Below are positions 12,551 to 21,642 of a DNA stretch of 37,522 nt, one piece after another; the stretch's first letter is position 1; every line of letters starts with the position of its first letter. The DNA is taken from the NCBI GenBank assembly GCA_030652695.1, contig JAUSQD010000019.1, positions 1 to 37,522 on the forward strand, in the 5' to 3' direction. Made by a program: the position numbers and the translations under genes. The stretch comes from Actinomycetota bacterium. GTDB lineage: Bacteria > Actinomycetota > Actinomycetes > S36-B12. Under the pieces are notes generated by a model that had not been told where the DNA came from, did not search any database, and saw only the letters and a list, made by a program, of their open reading frames with translations.

Positions 12551-13093
12551 TTACAGCCACTTCGCATTGATTGGGTGCGGACTCAGTTGCACTGGAGGCG
12601 GCTCGCCAAACCATTCAGATTCGCGAATTTCCTTCATGGCTGCCTTGCGCAGAGCTTCGTCCAGTCGGTCGATGAACAAAATCCCATCAAGGTGATCGGT
12701 CTCGTGTTGGACCGCTCGTGCAAGCAACTCGCTGCCTTCGATGACCACCGGCTCGCCATGCATATTCATTCCGCGAGCAACTACGCGCATGGCCCTCTTG
12801 GTATCAAAGGACAGGCCTGGGAGCGAAAGGCAGCCCTCGTCACCTTCTTGAAGTTCATCAGACAGATCCAAGTCTGGATTGATGAGATGGCCGAGTTCAT
12901 CGTCAACCCAATAGGTGAACACTCGAAGTGACACGCCAATCTGCGGCGCTGCAAGCCCCGCACCAGGCGCATCCATCATGGTGTCCGTAAGGTCTTTGAC
13001 GAGCTTTCGCAACTCCCGATCGAAGGTGACGACGGGAGCTGCGGGCACGCGCAACACAGGGTCGCCAAAGAGGCGGATCTCCTGGATGGGCAT
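12551..13093 (-). CDS. def: Peptide deformylase
   Basis: GAGLAAPQIGVSLRV, EGCLSLPGL, QHETDHLDGILFIDR motifs. Confidence 0.96.
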   Translation of the reverse strand: MPIQEIRLFGDPVLRVPAAPVVTFDRELRKLVKDLTDTMMDAPGAGLAAPQIGVSLRVFTYWVDDELGHLINPDLDLSDELQEGDEGCLSLPGLSFDTKRAMRVVARGMNMHGEPVVIEGSELLARAVQHETDHLDGILFIDRLDEALRKAAMKEIRESEWFGEPPPVQLSPHPINAKWL

Positions 13094-13128
13094 GGATGAA
13101 GTCTAGGCAGCCTGAGAGCGAAGCTGCT

Positions 13129-14808
13129 CTAGCCCTCAATAATGACGGGCACGATCATGGGACGGCGCTTGTGATTGGTGTTGACCCACTTGCCCACTTG
13201 ACGACGAACGCGCTGCTGCAGTTCATGCACATCGGTCACTCCCCCGATCAGCGCCTCTTCGAGCACTGTTCGGACTTGCTCCACTGCAACGCTGAAGGAT
13301 TCATCCTTCAATCCCAGCCCGCGCGCGTGAATCTCCGGGCCGGCAACCACCTTTGACTCGATCAGGTCAACTGCCGCGAAAATCGTGATGAAGCCCTCCT
13401 CGCCCAGCACCCGCCGATCCTTGAGCAAGTTCTCGGTGACGTTGCCAACGCTGGATCCGTCGACATAGACGAAGCCGACAGGCAGGTAGCCGACAATGGC
13501 CGCCTTGCCCTCGAACAAGTCCACCACGACACCATCATCAGCCAAAATCACGCGTTCAGGATCGATGCCGACACCGACCGCGAGCTGCTTGTTCGCGCGC
13601 AGGTGGCGCCACTCACCGTGGACAGGCATCACATTGCGCGGCTTGACCACGTTGTACAAGTACCGAAGTTCGCCGGCGGCCGCATGCCCTGACACATGCA
13701 CCAGTGCATTTCCCTTGTGCACCACGTGAGCGCCCAGGCGAGAAAGTCCATTCACCACCCGATTGACTGAGTTCTCATTGCCAGGAATCAGCGACGAGGC
13801 CAACACCACGGTGTCCTGCGGGCCAACGCTGATCGGATGATCGCGATTGGCGATCCGTGAGAGCACGGCCATTGGCTCCCCTTGAGATCCGGTGCAGATC
13901 AGCACGGTCTCATCGTCCGGCAGGCCGGTGAGTTCATCCACGGTGACCATCAGGCCACCTGGAACCTTCAGCAGCCCCAAGTCTCTGGCCACGCCCATAT
14001 TGCGCACCATTGATCGGCCGACAAGTGCCACACGACGCCCGTGCAGAGCGGCCATGTCGATGATCTGTTGGATGCGATGCACATGACTGGCGAAGGAAGC
14101 CACGATGATTCGGCCGTCAGCTCGAAGAAAGACACTGTCAAGGACCGGTTCGATCTCACGCTCACTGGCCACAAAGCCGGGCACTTCGGCATTGGTGCTG
14201 TCGACCATCAGCAGGTCAACTCCCTGATCACCGATGCGCGCAAAGCCATTGAGATCGGTGATGCGCCCATCAAGTGGCAGCTGGTCCATCTTGAAGTCAC
14301 CTGTGTGCAAGATGGTGCCGCTTGGCGTTCTGATTGCCAGCGCCAAGGCATCAGGGATCGAGTGATTGACGGCGAGAAACTCCAGGCCGAAATTGCCGAT
14401 CTGCAGGGTCTGACCCTCGCTGATGAGATTGACCGTTCCCGGAATCCGGTGTTCGCGCAGCTTGCCCTCGAGCAGCGCCAGGGTGAAGCGCGAGCCATAG
14501 ATCGGGATGTCCTGACGCAGTCGCAGCAGATACGGAAGCGCTCCAATGTGATCCTCATGTCCATGAGTCAGGACCACTGCCTCGACATCGGCCATCCGAT
14601 CAGCGATCGGGCTGAAATCCGGAAGGATCAAGTCGACTCCCGGCTGAGAGTCCTCGGGAAACAACACCCCGCAGTCCAAGATCAGCAGTCGCCCGTCGAA
14701 TTCGAAGACCGTCATGTTTCGACCGATTTCGCCCAGGCCGCCGAGGGCGAAAATGCGAGTGGCGCCTTTGGCGAGGGGCGGTGGTGGTGGCAGTTCGCTA
14801 TGAGTCAT
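13129..14808 (-). CDS. rnj: Ribonuclease J
   Basis: LGGLGEIGRNMTVFEFDGRLLILDCGVLFPEDSQPGVDLILPDF...VLTHGHEDHIGALPYLLR...VMPVHGEWRHLRANKQLA. Start placed at MTHSEL (14808). Confidence 0.93.
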   Translation of the reverse strand: MTHSELPPPPPLAKGATRIFALGGLGEIGRNMTVFEFDGRLLILDCGVLFPEDSQPGVDLILPDFSPIADRMADVEAVVLTHGHEDHIGALPYLLRLRQDIPIYGSRFTLALLEGKLREHRIPGTVNLISEGQTLQIGNFGLEFLAVNHSIPDALALAIRTPSGTILHTGDFKMDQLPLDGRITDLNGFARIGDQGVDLLMVDSTNAEVPGFVASEREIEPVLDSVFLRADGRIIVASFASHVHRIQQIIDMAALHGRRVALVGRSMVRNMGVARDLGLLKVPGGLMVTVDELTGLPDDETVLICTGSQGEPMAVLSRIANRDHPISVGPQDTVVLASSLIPGNENSVNRVVNGLSRLGAHVVHKGNALVHVSGHAAAGELRYLYNVVKPRNVMPVHGEWRHLRANKQLAVGVGIDPERVILADDGVVVDLFEGKAAIVGYLPVGFVYVDGSSVGNVTENLLKDRRVLGEEGFITIFAAVDLIESKVVAGPEIHARGLGLKDESFSVAVEQVRTVLEEALIGGVTDVHELQQRVRRQVGKWVNTNHKRRPMIVPVIIEG

Positions 14809-14839
14809 ACACAATCCTGTGTCATCTAAAGAGCCCGTG

Positions 14840-15751
14840 TCATGCAGAGAATCCGGCAACGCCACCCTCAGCAAGATCACGGCAGAGCTGCGTGAGTTGC
14901 TCAGGAGTTGCGTCAACGAGTGGCAGGCGCACCGGGCCGCTGGGCATCCCCAGTTCGTTCAGCGCTGCTTTGGTAGTGATTGCACCCTGGGTGCGGAAAA
15001 TTCCACGGTACACAGGAAGCAAAGCATTGTTGATCTTGCGAGCCTGAGTCATATCGCCTGCACGTACTGCCGCCGCCATCTGCGCCAAACGATCACCAAC
15101 GAGGTGCCCAACCACCGAAATCATGCCGACGGCACCAATGGCGAAAAGAGGGAGATGAAGTTCGTCATCTCCGGAATACCAGGCTAAGTCCGTCCGTGCC
15201 ATGACCCATTGTGCTGCGTCAAGATCGCCCTTGGCGTCCTTGTTTGCCACGATTCTTGGGTGCTCCGCGATGCGAACAAAGGTCTCAGTCTCGATTGCAG
15301 TGCCTGTGCGCTTCGGAATGTCGTACGTCAATAGGGGCAGCTCGGTCGCATCCGCGATGGCATAGAAATGTGCGATCAGTCCTGCTTGTGGCGGACGGTT
15401 GTAGTACGGAGTGACCGCCATCAATCCGTGTGCGCCTGCTGCAGCAGCAGCTCGCGCGGCACCAACGGAATGCGCAGTGTCATTGGTTCCAACGCCCGCA
15501 ACGATCGTGGCACGATCCCCGACTGCCTCGATCACGGCCCGAAGCACTGCTACGTCCTCTTCGTCGGTCTTGGTCGGCGATTCGCCGGTCGTGCCGTTGA
15601 TCACCAATCCGTCATGACTCAAGTTATCCACGAGATGGGTGGCGAGTGTCTGCGCACCATCCAAGTCCAGACTGCCATCGGCCTTGAACGGAGTGACCAT
15701 CGCCGAGAGCATGACCCCGAAAGGGACGTCTGGACTTGATTGGCCGGGCAT
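14840..15751 (-). CDS. dapA: 4-hydroxy-tetrahydrodipicolinate synthase
   Basis: GVMLSAMVTPFKADGSLDLDGAQTLATHLVD...GLVINGTTGESPTKTDEE...VTPYYNRPPQAGLIAHF. Confidence 0.95.
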   Translation of the reverse strand: MPGQSSPDVPFGVMLSAMVTPFKADGSLDLDGAQTLATHLVDNLSHDGLVINGTTGESPTKTDEEDVAVLRAVIEAVGDRATIVAGVGTNDTAHSVGAARAAAAAGAHGLMAVTPYYNRPPQAGLIAHFYAIADATELPLLTYDIPKRTGTAIETETFVRIAEHPRIVANKDAKGDLDAAQWVMARTDLAWYSGDDELHLPLFAIGAVGMISVVGHLVGDRLAQMAAAVRAGDMTQARKINNALLPVYRGIFRTQGAITTKAALNELGMPSGPVRLPLVDATPEQLTQLCRDLAEGGVAGFSA

Positions 15752-15780
15752 GTGTATGAGAGTACTGGTCGTCTCAGAGA

Positions 15781-16494
15781 CTACGGAGAGACGCGACCGT
15801 TCGCGACGAAGGCAGCGTGCGTCAGCGGCATCAAACGAGCCCAGTGCTCCTCATACTGCTCGGCGACCATCTCGATCTCACGCTGAGGATATGAGGGGAA
15901 TGTGGAGTCCTCAGCCTTGCGCCTCAAGGACAGAAAATTCATCAGTGCCCGCGCGTTGACTGTCACATAGGCACTTGAGTAGATGGATACCGGCAACACC
16001 ATGCGGGCGACTTCGCGAGCGATGCCGGCCTCCAACATCTGCTGATAGGCCGCATAGGCCTCAGTGCAGGATTCGCGCATCCGCTGCTCCAGCAAGTCAT
16101 GCTGCGCCTCGCTGCCATCAAGGAACTCATAGGCACCGGTCTTGCCAACCTGCACCAGCTTGCGCTCGCGTGCTGGGATGTAGAAGACCGGCTTCAACTC
16201 ACGGTAGCGACCTGACTCTTCGTTGTAGCTGGCCATGCGATGGCGCATGTGCTCTCGCCAGACGAATATCGGTGCCTGCACGAAGAAGGTCATGGAATTG
16301 TGCTCGAACGGGCTTCCGTGTCGCTCACGCATCAGGAAATTGATGAGTCCCTTGGAACTGCCCGCATCGGCATCAACGTCGTCCAGTGATTGTTCCCCAG
16401 CAGTGGAGACCCTGGCGGCAAAGACCACATCCGCGTCTTTGGCGCTGTCGCGCACGAGCTCAACGGCGATGTCACTGCGAAAGGTCAAATCCAC
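15781..16494 (-). CDS. thyX: FAD-dependent thymidylate synthase
   Basis: ThyX motif RHRMASYNEESGRY plus ERHGSPFEHNSMTFFVQAPIFVWREHMRH. Confidence 0.95.
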   Translation of the reverse strand: MDLTFRSDIAVELVRDSAKDADVVFAARVSTAGEQSLDDVDADAGSSKGLINFLMRERHGSPFEHNSMTFFVQAPIFVWREHMRHRMASYNEESGRYRELKPVFYIPARERKLVQVGKTGAYEFLDGSEAQHDLLEQRMRESCTEAYAAYQQMLEAGIAREVARMVLPVSIYSSAYVTVNARALMNFLSLRRKAEDSTFPSYPQREIEMVAEQYEEHWARLMPLTHAAFVANGRVSP

Positions 16495-16523
16495 TGCTCA
16501 ACCTTAACCACGCATTCGGGCCG

Positions 16524-16540
16524 CACCCGGATTCCAGGTG
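16524..16540 (-). repeat. Inverted repeat (7-bp stem with one G-U, 3-nt loop) upstream of thyX
   Basis: cacccgg-att-ccaggtg in the 159-bp RR/thyX intergenic gap. Confidence 0.4.
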
Positions 16541-16559
16541 CGAGCCGCGTGTGCAAATT

Positions 16560-16584
16560 CCGGCGAGACCCCCGCGCTCGCCGG
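16560..16584 (-). terminator. Terminator-like hairpin downstream of the response regulator, no strong U-tract
   Basis: ccggcgag-acccccgcg-ctcgccgg, perfect 8-bp stem; only AATTTGC follows on the minus strand. Confidence 0.35.
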
Positions 16585-16653
16585 CTGGCCCATTTGATCG
16601 GAAAGCAAGCGCCACGTCCACTCAAATCTGTCCCCCAATGGGCTGACACGAAT

Positions 16654-17289
16654 TTAGAGGTCGAGCAGCCCATCGCGTTGTGCTTCGGCAAACATCTGGG
16701 TGCGGGTACGAGCAGTTCGTCCGACATGTGCGTACTTGGTTCGCACCCGATCCAGGTACTCCTTGGCCGTGTGGGGGGAGATGCCCATCGTGGCCGCTAC
16801 CGCGCTGAGCTTCAGTCCTGAGGCATACAGCCGAAGGGCGTGCAGTTCACGGGGGCTGAGATCGGGGGTCTCGGGTGCCAGGGACAAGATCGATGCCAAG
16901 TCCATCGACAGATACAACTCGCCATTTGCGACCACTTCGATGGCCTCAATGAGTGCCTCAAGCGAGACGCGCTTGGCGACAAACCCAAGTGCCCCGCAGT
17001 TCAGGGCCGAACGGATCGCGACGGAGTCCTCGTAAGCGCTCAGCAGCAGGACATGAGTTCCGGCTTCAGTCAGCAACTGCACGCTGTCACTCACAGACGA
17101 ACTCGAGGGCCCCAGATCCACATCAAGGAGTGCCACTTGGGCTCCCGTCAGTGCAGCTTCGTGCGGCTTGTCCCCGCAATAGACGACTGGGGTGTGCCCT
17201 GATTGCGCGAGCAGTGCTCGCAAGCCCTCACGCACGACCTCGTGGTCATCAATGAGCGCCAGACTGCACTTCACGGGTGCTGTGCTCAT
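16654..17289 (-). CDS. NarL/LuxR-family response regulator
   Basis: Receiver: LALIDDHEVVREGLRALL, ALLDVDLG, LLLSAYED, GFVAKRVS. LuxR-type HTH: LSPRELHALRLYASGLKLSAVAATMGISPHTAKEYLDRVRTKY. Exact start uncertain (ATG 17304, ATG 17289 or GTG 17274). Confidence 0.88.
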   Translation of the reverse strand: MSTAPVKCSLALIDDHEVVREGLRALLAQSGHTPVVYCGDKPHEAALTGAQVALLDVDLGPSSSSVSDSVQLLTEAGTHVLLLSAYEDSVAIRSALNCGALGFVAKRVSLEALIEAIEVVANGELYLSMDLASILSLAPETPDLSPRELHALRLYASGLKLSAVAATMGISPHTAKEYLDRVRTKYAHVGRTARTRTQMFAEAQRDGLLDL

Positions 17290-19564
17290 TGGCAAAGTAT
17301 CCACGACTGCGAAACTCGACCATCACCGAACGGCTGGATTCGTCGTCGGTCACTGTCAATCCAATGCTGTGCGATTGCAACTGCCTCCTCAGCGCATCGG
17401 CGGCTCGGGCTGCAAGTGCGCCTGAACTGAAACTGCCGACGAATCGAGCAACAGCTGTGCCGTCTTCGGCACCGCCAGTGACACGCAGGGTGCCAAGCCG
17501 CATCTCGTCCACGCAGATCTCAGCCAATCGTCCAAGCTCCGCGCGATCACCTTCAGCCCAGCCCGACGATGCAGGCAGGGCAATGTCAACAATGCAGTCC
17601 TGCTGATATCCGCGAAGGGCCACCTGAGACGCCGCACCATGCAATGCATCGCGGACGGGATCCAGGCGAAGGAGTGCTCGGATGTAGCCGTCCAACGATG
17701 CACACTGCCGACGGACCTCTGGGGAATCTGCTTGCAAGCTGCCGTCGGCTATGCCGCCCAGCACTGCATCAAGCTGGGTCTGAGCCAGCGGCCGATACTT
17801 CTGCTGGGCATCCGCGATGGCCTTTGACGCCAGAACTCCAGCGTCCTCCTGCGCCCGGATCGCATCCTGTGCCTGAAGATAGTTGCGCCCGCTGCGACGC
17901 ATCACCAGGCCATAGAGGCCTCCTAGGGCAATCGCAGTGACTCCGGGCCAGTCCAGACTGCCCACCACGACGAACTGACACAGCGCCCATGAACCAAGGG
18001 CAGCCAGCCATGCCCAGTAAGGGCCGTTGGCAGCGATGACCACCAGGAGTCCAAGCACGAGAATCGCAGACCAGTCGCCCAGTACACCCGCACCGACTCC
18101 TGCTTCTGCGCTGCTTTGCATCGCGATGACGACAGGGCTGGCCAGCGCGATGAGTGCCGCAAGCCAAGGTTGAATCTCCTTTCGAGGGCCAACAACCAAG
18201 ACCAATCCGGCCAATGCTGCCAATGCTGCGTAGGCACTGAACGTGCCAAGCTGGTTGGGATCCTGCGCCCATCCACCGACAACGGAGACCAAGGACAGAG
18301 CCAGCAGAGCACCGATCACAGGACGGACGAATGCTCCAGCCAAGGTCCACAGTCCCGCGGACACGGGTTCGGGGATCGCTTGGTCCTCCTTGTGGTGCCA
18401 CTGAATGCGCACCGTTGTCCCAATGCCTGGTCGGCTGCGAATGTCGACCCTGCCGCCAACCCCGCTCACAGCTTCTCGGATGGCACCATCGACGCCAAAG
18501 CGTTCCGACGTGGCAGGTGAATCAAAGCCAATGCCGTCATCAACGATCTCTGCCGAGATTGAGGCAGTGCCCGTTTCGTTGATCCACTCTTCGATGCGAA
18601 TGCTGACCGATGTTGCATGCGCGTGCCTTTGCACATTTGCGATCGCCTCACTGACGGCTCCCACCAGAACGCCACGCACCAAAGGAGGCGCCGTGACCTC
18701 CCCGCTCACCAGCACTTTGGACCGCACTCCCAGAATGTCGAGTTCGATCAAGGACGGCTCCAAGGTACGCAGCCAACCTCGATCGGCTTCGGCTTCTAGT
18801 TCATCTACGTCTCCGGTGACCAGTTGCACCACAAGCTGACTCTGTCGCGCGCGCGACCGAAGCCGCTCAAGAGTGTGCTCATCTGCAACCGCCCCGCCGG
18901 CAACAATCGCGGCCAGGGTATTGAGCACGCTTTCGTGCAGAATCTGGGCCGCACGCTGCAGCACCTGATCCTCACGCGCAATCACACTTGAGCGCACGAA
19001 GCCATTCAGCAGCTCAGCTCGTATCTGATCCTCACGAGCCGCAGCGACGAGCAATGACATCCGTACACCGATGGCCCCGCTTCCGACTGCAATCACCACA
19101 AGAATGAACTGGACTTCGGCGCTTGCGCTTGTATGCGGGAGGGCAACGATGAATGCAATGCACGACAAGACAAGCCAGCCAGTGGCCTGACGCCACGGGA
19201 TCAGCAGTCCTGCGATGGCCACACTGAGTGCGCAGAGGAGCACTCCAAGTCCAAGCATCGGGTTCGCAGGACCGCTGACCAGCACTCCCACGGCAGCCAG
19301 GAGCAACAAGGGGATGGCCACGGCCTGCGGCCACAGCTGGAATCGCAGTCGGCGCGGGTTGATGAGCAAAGCGAGCAATGTCGCGCACCACAGCGCTATG
19401 AGCACCCACATAATGACGGCAATCCACGTGTGAGCGATGGAATTGGGATGCAGCTGCTGCTCAAAGAGCATCCAAAGCGCTTCCCAGATCAGCACGACCT
19501 GGATCAGCCCGCGCTCAACTCCACGGACAGCACTGTGCCGTCGTGAATCGGGCGAGCCTGTCAT
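17249..19564 (-). CDS. Membrane sensor histidine kinase with a second membrane module and C-terminal kinase-like region lacking recognisable catalytic motifs
   Basis: 771 aa: hydrophobic helices, then AAQILHESVLNTLAAIVAGG (HisKA_3-like), EAIANVQRHAHATSVSI (N-box), DDGIGFD (G-box), GIGTTVRIQW; then a second set of hydrophobic helices and a C-terminal region without those motifs. Confidence 0.8.
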   Translation of the reverse strand: MTGSPDSRRHSAVRGVERGLIQVVLIWEALWMLFEQQLHPNSIAHTWIAVIMWVLIALWCATLLALLINPRRLRFQLWPQAVAIPLLLLAAVGVLVSGPANPMLGLGVLLCALSVAIAGLLIPWRQATGWLVLSCIAFIVALPHTSASAEVQFILVVIAVGSGAIGVRMSLLVAAAREDQIRAELLNGFVRSSVIAREDQVLQRAAQILHESVLNTLAAIVAGGAVADEHTLERLRSRARQSQLVVQLVTGDVDELEAEADRGWLRTLEPSLIELDILGVRSKVLVSGEVTAPPLVRGVLVGAVSEAIANVQRHAHATSVSIRIEEWINETGTASISAEIVDDGIGFDSPATSERFGVDGAIREAVSGVGGRVDIRSRPGIGTTVRIQWHHKEDQAIPEPVSAGLWTLAGAFVRPVIGALLALSLVSVVGGWAQDPNQLGTFSAYAALAALAGLVLVVGPRKEIQPWLAALIALASPVVIAMQSSAEAGVGAGVLGDWSAILVLGLLVVIAANGPYWAWLAALGSWALCQFVVVGSLDWPGVTAIALGGLYGLVMRRSGRNYLQAQDAIRAQEDAGVLASKAIADAQQKYRPLAQTQLDAVLGGIADGSLQADSPEVRRQCASLDGYIRALLRLDPVRDALHGAASQVALRGYQQDCIVDIALPASSGWAEGDRAELGRLAEICVDEMRLGTLRVTGGAEDGTAVARFVGSFSSGALAARAADALRRQLQSHSIGLTVTDDESSRSVMVEFRSRGYFANEHSTREVQSGAH

Positions 19565-19566
19565 GA

Positions 19567-20316
19567 CTAACTCAGAAAGGAGTCAAGACCAACAGTGAGA
19601 CCCGGATGAGCAGCGATGTTCTCAACTGCCAAGAGCACTCCTGGCATGAACGAGCTGCGATCCATGGAGTCATGACGGATCGTGAGGGTCTCCCCCAGCC
19701 CACCGAAGATGACTTCCTGATGCGCCACAAGTCCTCGAGCACGCACTGAGTGCACACGCACATCTCCTACAGATGCACCACGCGCGCCCGCAATTTCCTG
19801 GGTTGTCGCATCTGGACTGACGCCGACTCCGCGATCGTGCCGAGCCTGAGCAATCAGCTCAGCGGTCCGACGGGCCGTTCCCGAGGGCGCATCAACCTTG
19901 TCGGGATGATGCAGCTCGACGATCTCGACTGACTCAAAATACGGTGCGGCAAGCTGCGCGAACTGCATCATGAGGACTGCCCCAATGCCGAAGTTCGGTG
20001 CGACAAGGACATTGACTCCCGGCGCTGATTGCAGCCAAGCGCGCAACTGCGACAGTCGGTCTTCATCGAAACCAGTCGTGCCGACAACACAGTGCACGCC
20101 CTGCTGAATGCAGTGCTCAAGGGTGGCCATGACCACCTCTGGAGTGGTGAAGTCAACGATGACGTCGCAATCATTCAGAAGATTGAGGTCGTCGCCTTGA
20201 TCGACGGCGGCGAGCACTGCACAAGTGCGGGATTCCTCGATGGACTGCACGACCTGCTGACCCATGCGGCCGCGTGCGCCAACGACGCCAACCTGAATGA
20301 GTCCTGATCCAGCCAT
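19567..20316 (-). CDS. dapB: 4-hydroxy-tetrahydrodipicolinate reductase
   Basis: VGVVGARGRMGQQVVQSI...VIVDFTTPEVVMATLEHCI...VVGTTGFDEDRL...ELHHPDKVDAPSGTA. Confidence 0.95.
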   Translation of the reverse strand: MAGSGLIQVGVVGARGRMGQQVVQSIEESRTCAVLAAVDQGDDLNLLNDCDVIVDFTTPEVVMATLEHCIQQGVHCVVGTTGFDEDRLSQLRAWLQSAPGVNVLVAPNFGIGAVLMMQFAQLAAPYFESVEIVELHHPDKVDAPSGTARRTAELIAQARHDRGVGVSPDATTQEIAGARGASVGDVRVHSVRARGLVAHQEVIFGGLGETLTIRHDSMDRSSFMPGVLLAVENIAAHPGLTVGLDSFLS

Positions 20317-20325
20317 GACGAGACC

Positions 20326-21636
20326 TTAGTGGTTGAGCGTAAAGGCCGAGACGTCGTCGAAGGGCCCGATGATGGCCAGGCTGGGGGTGGCGGCAAAGAG
20401 TTCAGCGGCGACTTCATGCACCTGTGCTGAGCTCACGTCATCAACCTGTGCGAGCAGTTGGTCAATGCTGAGCAGTGCTTCGCCCTGTAACTCTGACTTC
20501 GCAATGCGGTGCATTCGGGCCCCTGTGTCTTCCTGGCCGAGCACCATCGATCCGCTGACCTGACCCTTGCCTCGCTGGACTTCGTCATCTGTCAGGCCAT
20601 GGCGCACAACATCGGCAAGCTGCTCTTGGAAAATCTCCAGCACCAGCGGCACTTTGGACGGCAGGCATCCGGCGTAGAGGCCGAGCATTCCGCTGTCGGT
20701 GAATCCTTGGCTGAAGGCATACACGGAGTAGGCAAGACCGCGCTTCTCGCGCACCTCTTGGAAGATGCGACTGCTCATGCCCCCACCCAGTGCAGTGGTC
20801 ATGACCGCCATCGCGTAGCGACGTTCGTCGCCGCGCGCAAGGCCCGGGACGCCGAGCACGAGATTGGCTTGCTCAGTGGGGCGGGAATTCAAGGTGATGC
20901 CGGAATTCACTGCGGGGCGAGTCTTGTTGCTGCGCAATGGCTTGGGGTCAGTGCTTGAGTCCAGATAGGGATCAAAGGCTGCCCGCACCCGCTTCACCAC
21001 ATCTGCGTGATCGACATTTCCTGCCGCTGCCACGACCATCGAGGAAGGCCGGTAGTGCTTGCGGTAGAAGCCCTTGACGTGAGTGCGACCTAGTCGCTGG
21101 ATGGAATCTGTAGTGCCCAGAATCGGACGGCCCAATGGGGAATCGCCGTACATGAGCGAGGCAAAGTCATCGTGGACCAGATCGCTCGGGTCATCCTCGT
21201 ACATGGCAATCTCTTCAAGAATCACACCACGCTCGTCTTCGATGTCGGCATTGCGCAGCAAGGCGTCAGTCACAACGTCGCAGACCACGTCAATGATCAT
21301 CGGCAGATCTCGATCGAGAGCCTTTGCGTGATAGCACGTGAGCTCTTTGCCTGTGAACGCGTTCAAATCTCCACCGACGGCATCGACCATTGATGAAATC
21401 TCAAGCGCTGAGCGCCTGTTCGTGCCCTTGAACAACAAGTGCTCAAGAAAGTGTGCCGAACCATGCTGGGCCGCAGTCTCATCGCGAGAGCCGGCAGTGA
21501 CCCAGACGCCAAATGCAGCAGAGCGAACTCCCGGAACTTGCTGGGTGATCACGCGCAGTCCGCCAGGGAGGACGGTGCGGCAGACAATGCTGCCGTCGTC
21601 CTCCCTGAGCAGAGTGGTGGTGTGTGCGCGGGCCAT
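20326..21636 (-). CDS. M16 family zinc metallopeptidase (processing peptidase-like)
   Basis: GSAHFLEHLLFKGT (HxxEH) and GGGMSSRIFQEVREKRGLAYSVYAF. Confidence 0.93.
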   Translation of the reverse strand: MARAHTTTLLREDDGSIVCRTVLPGGLRVITQQVPGVRSAAFGVWVTAGSRDETAAQHGSAHFLEHLLFKGTNRRSALEISSMVDAVGGDLNAFTGKELTCYHAKALDRDLPMIIDVVCDVVTDALLRNADIEDERGVILEEIAMYEDDPSDLVHDDFASLMYGDSPLGRPILGTTDSIQRLGRTHVKGFYRKHYRPSSMVVAAAGNVDHADVVKRVRAAFDPYLDSSTDPKPLRSNKTRPAVNSGITLNSRPTEQANLVLGVPGLARGDERRYAMAVMTTALGGGMSSRIFQEVREKRGLAYSVYAFSQGFTDSGMLGLYAGCLPSKVPLVLEIFQEQLADVVRHGLTDDEVQRGKGQVSGSMVLGQEDTGARMHRIAKSELQGEALLSIDQLLAQVDDVSSAQVHEVAAELFAATPSLAIIGPFDDVSAFTLNH

Positions 21637-21642
21637 CAGTGC

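Noticed and set aside
14809-14916. 36-aa N-terminal extension of RNase J in the track
   Set aside because: Runs into the dapA 3' end; MTHSEL at 14808 gives the normal RNase J N-terminus.
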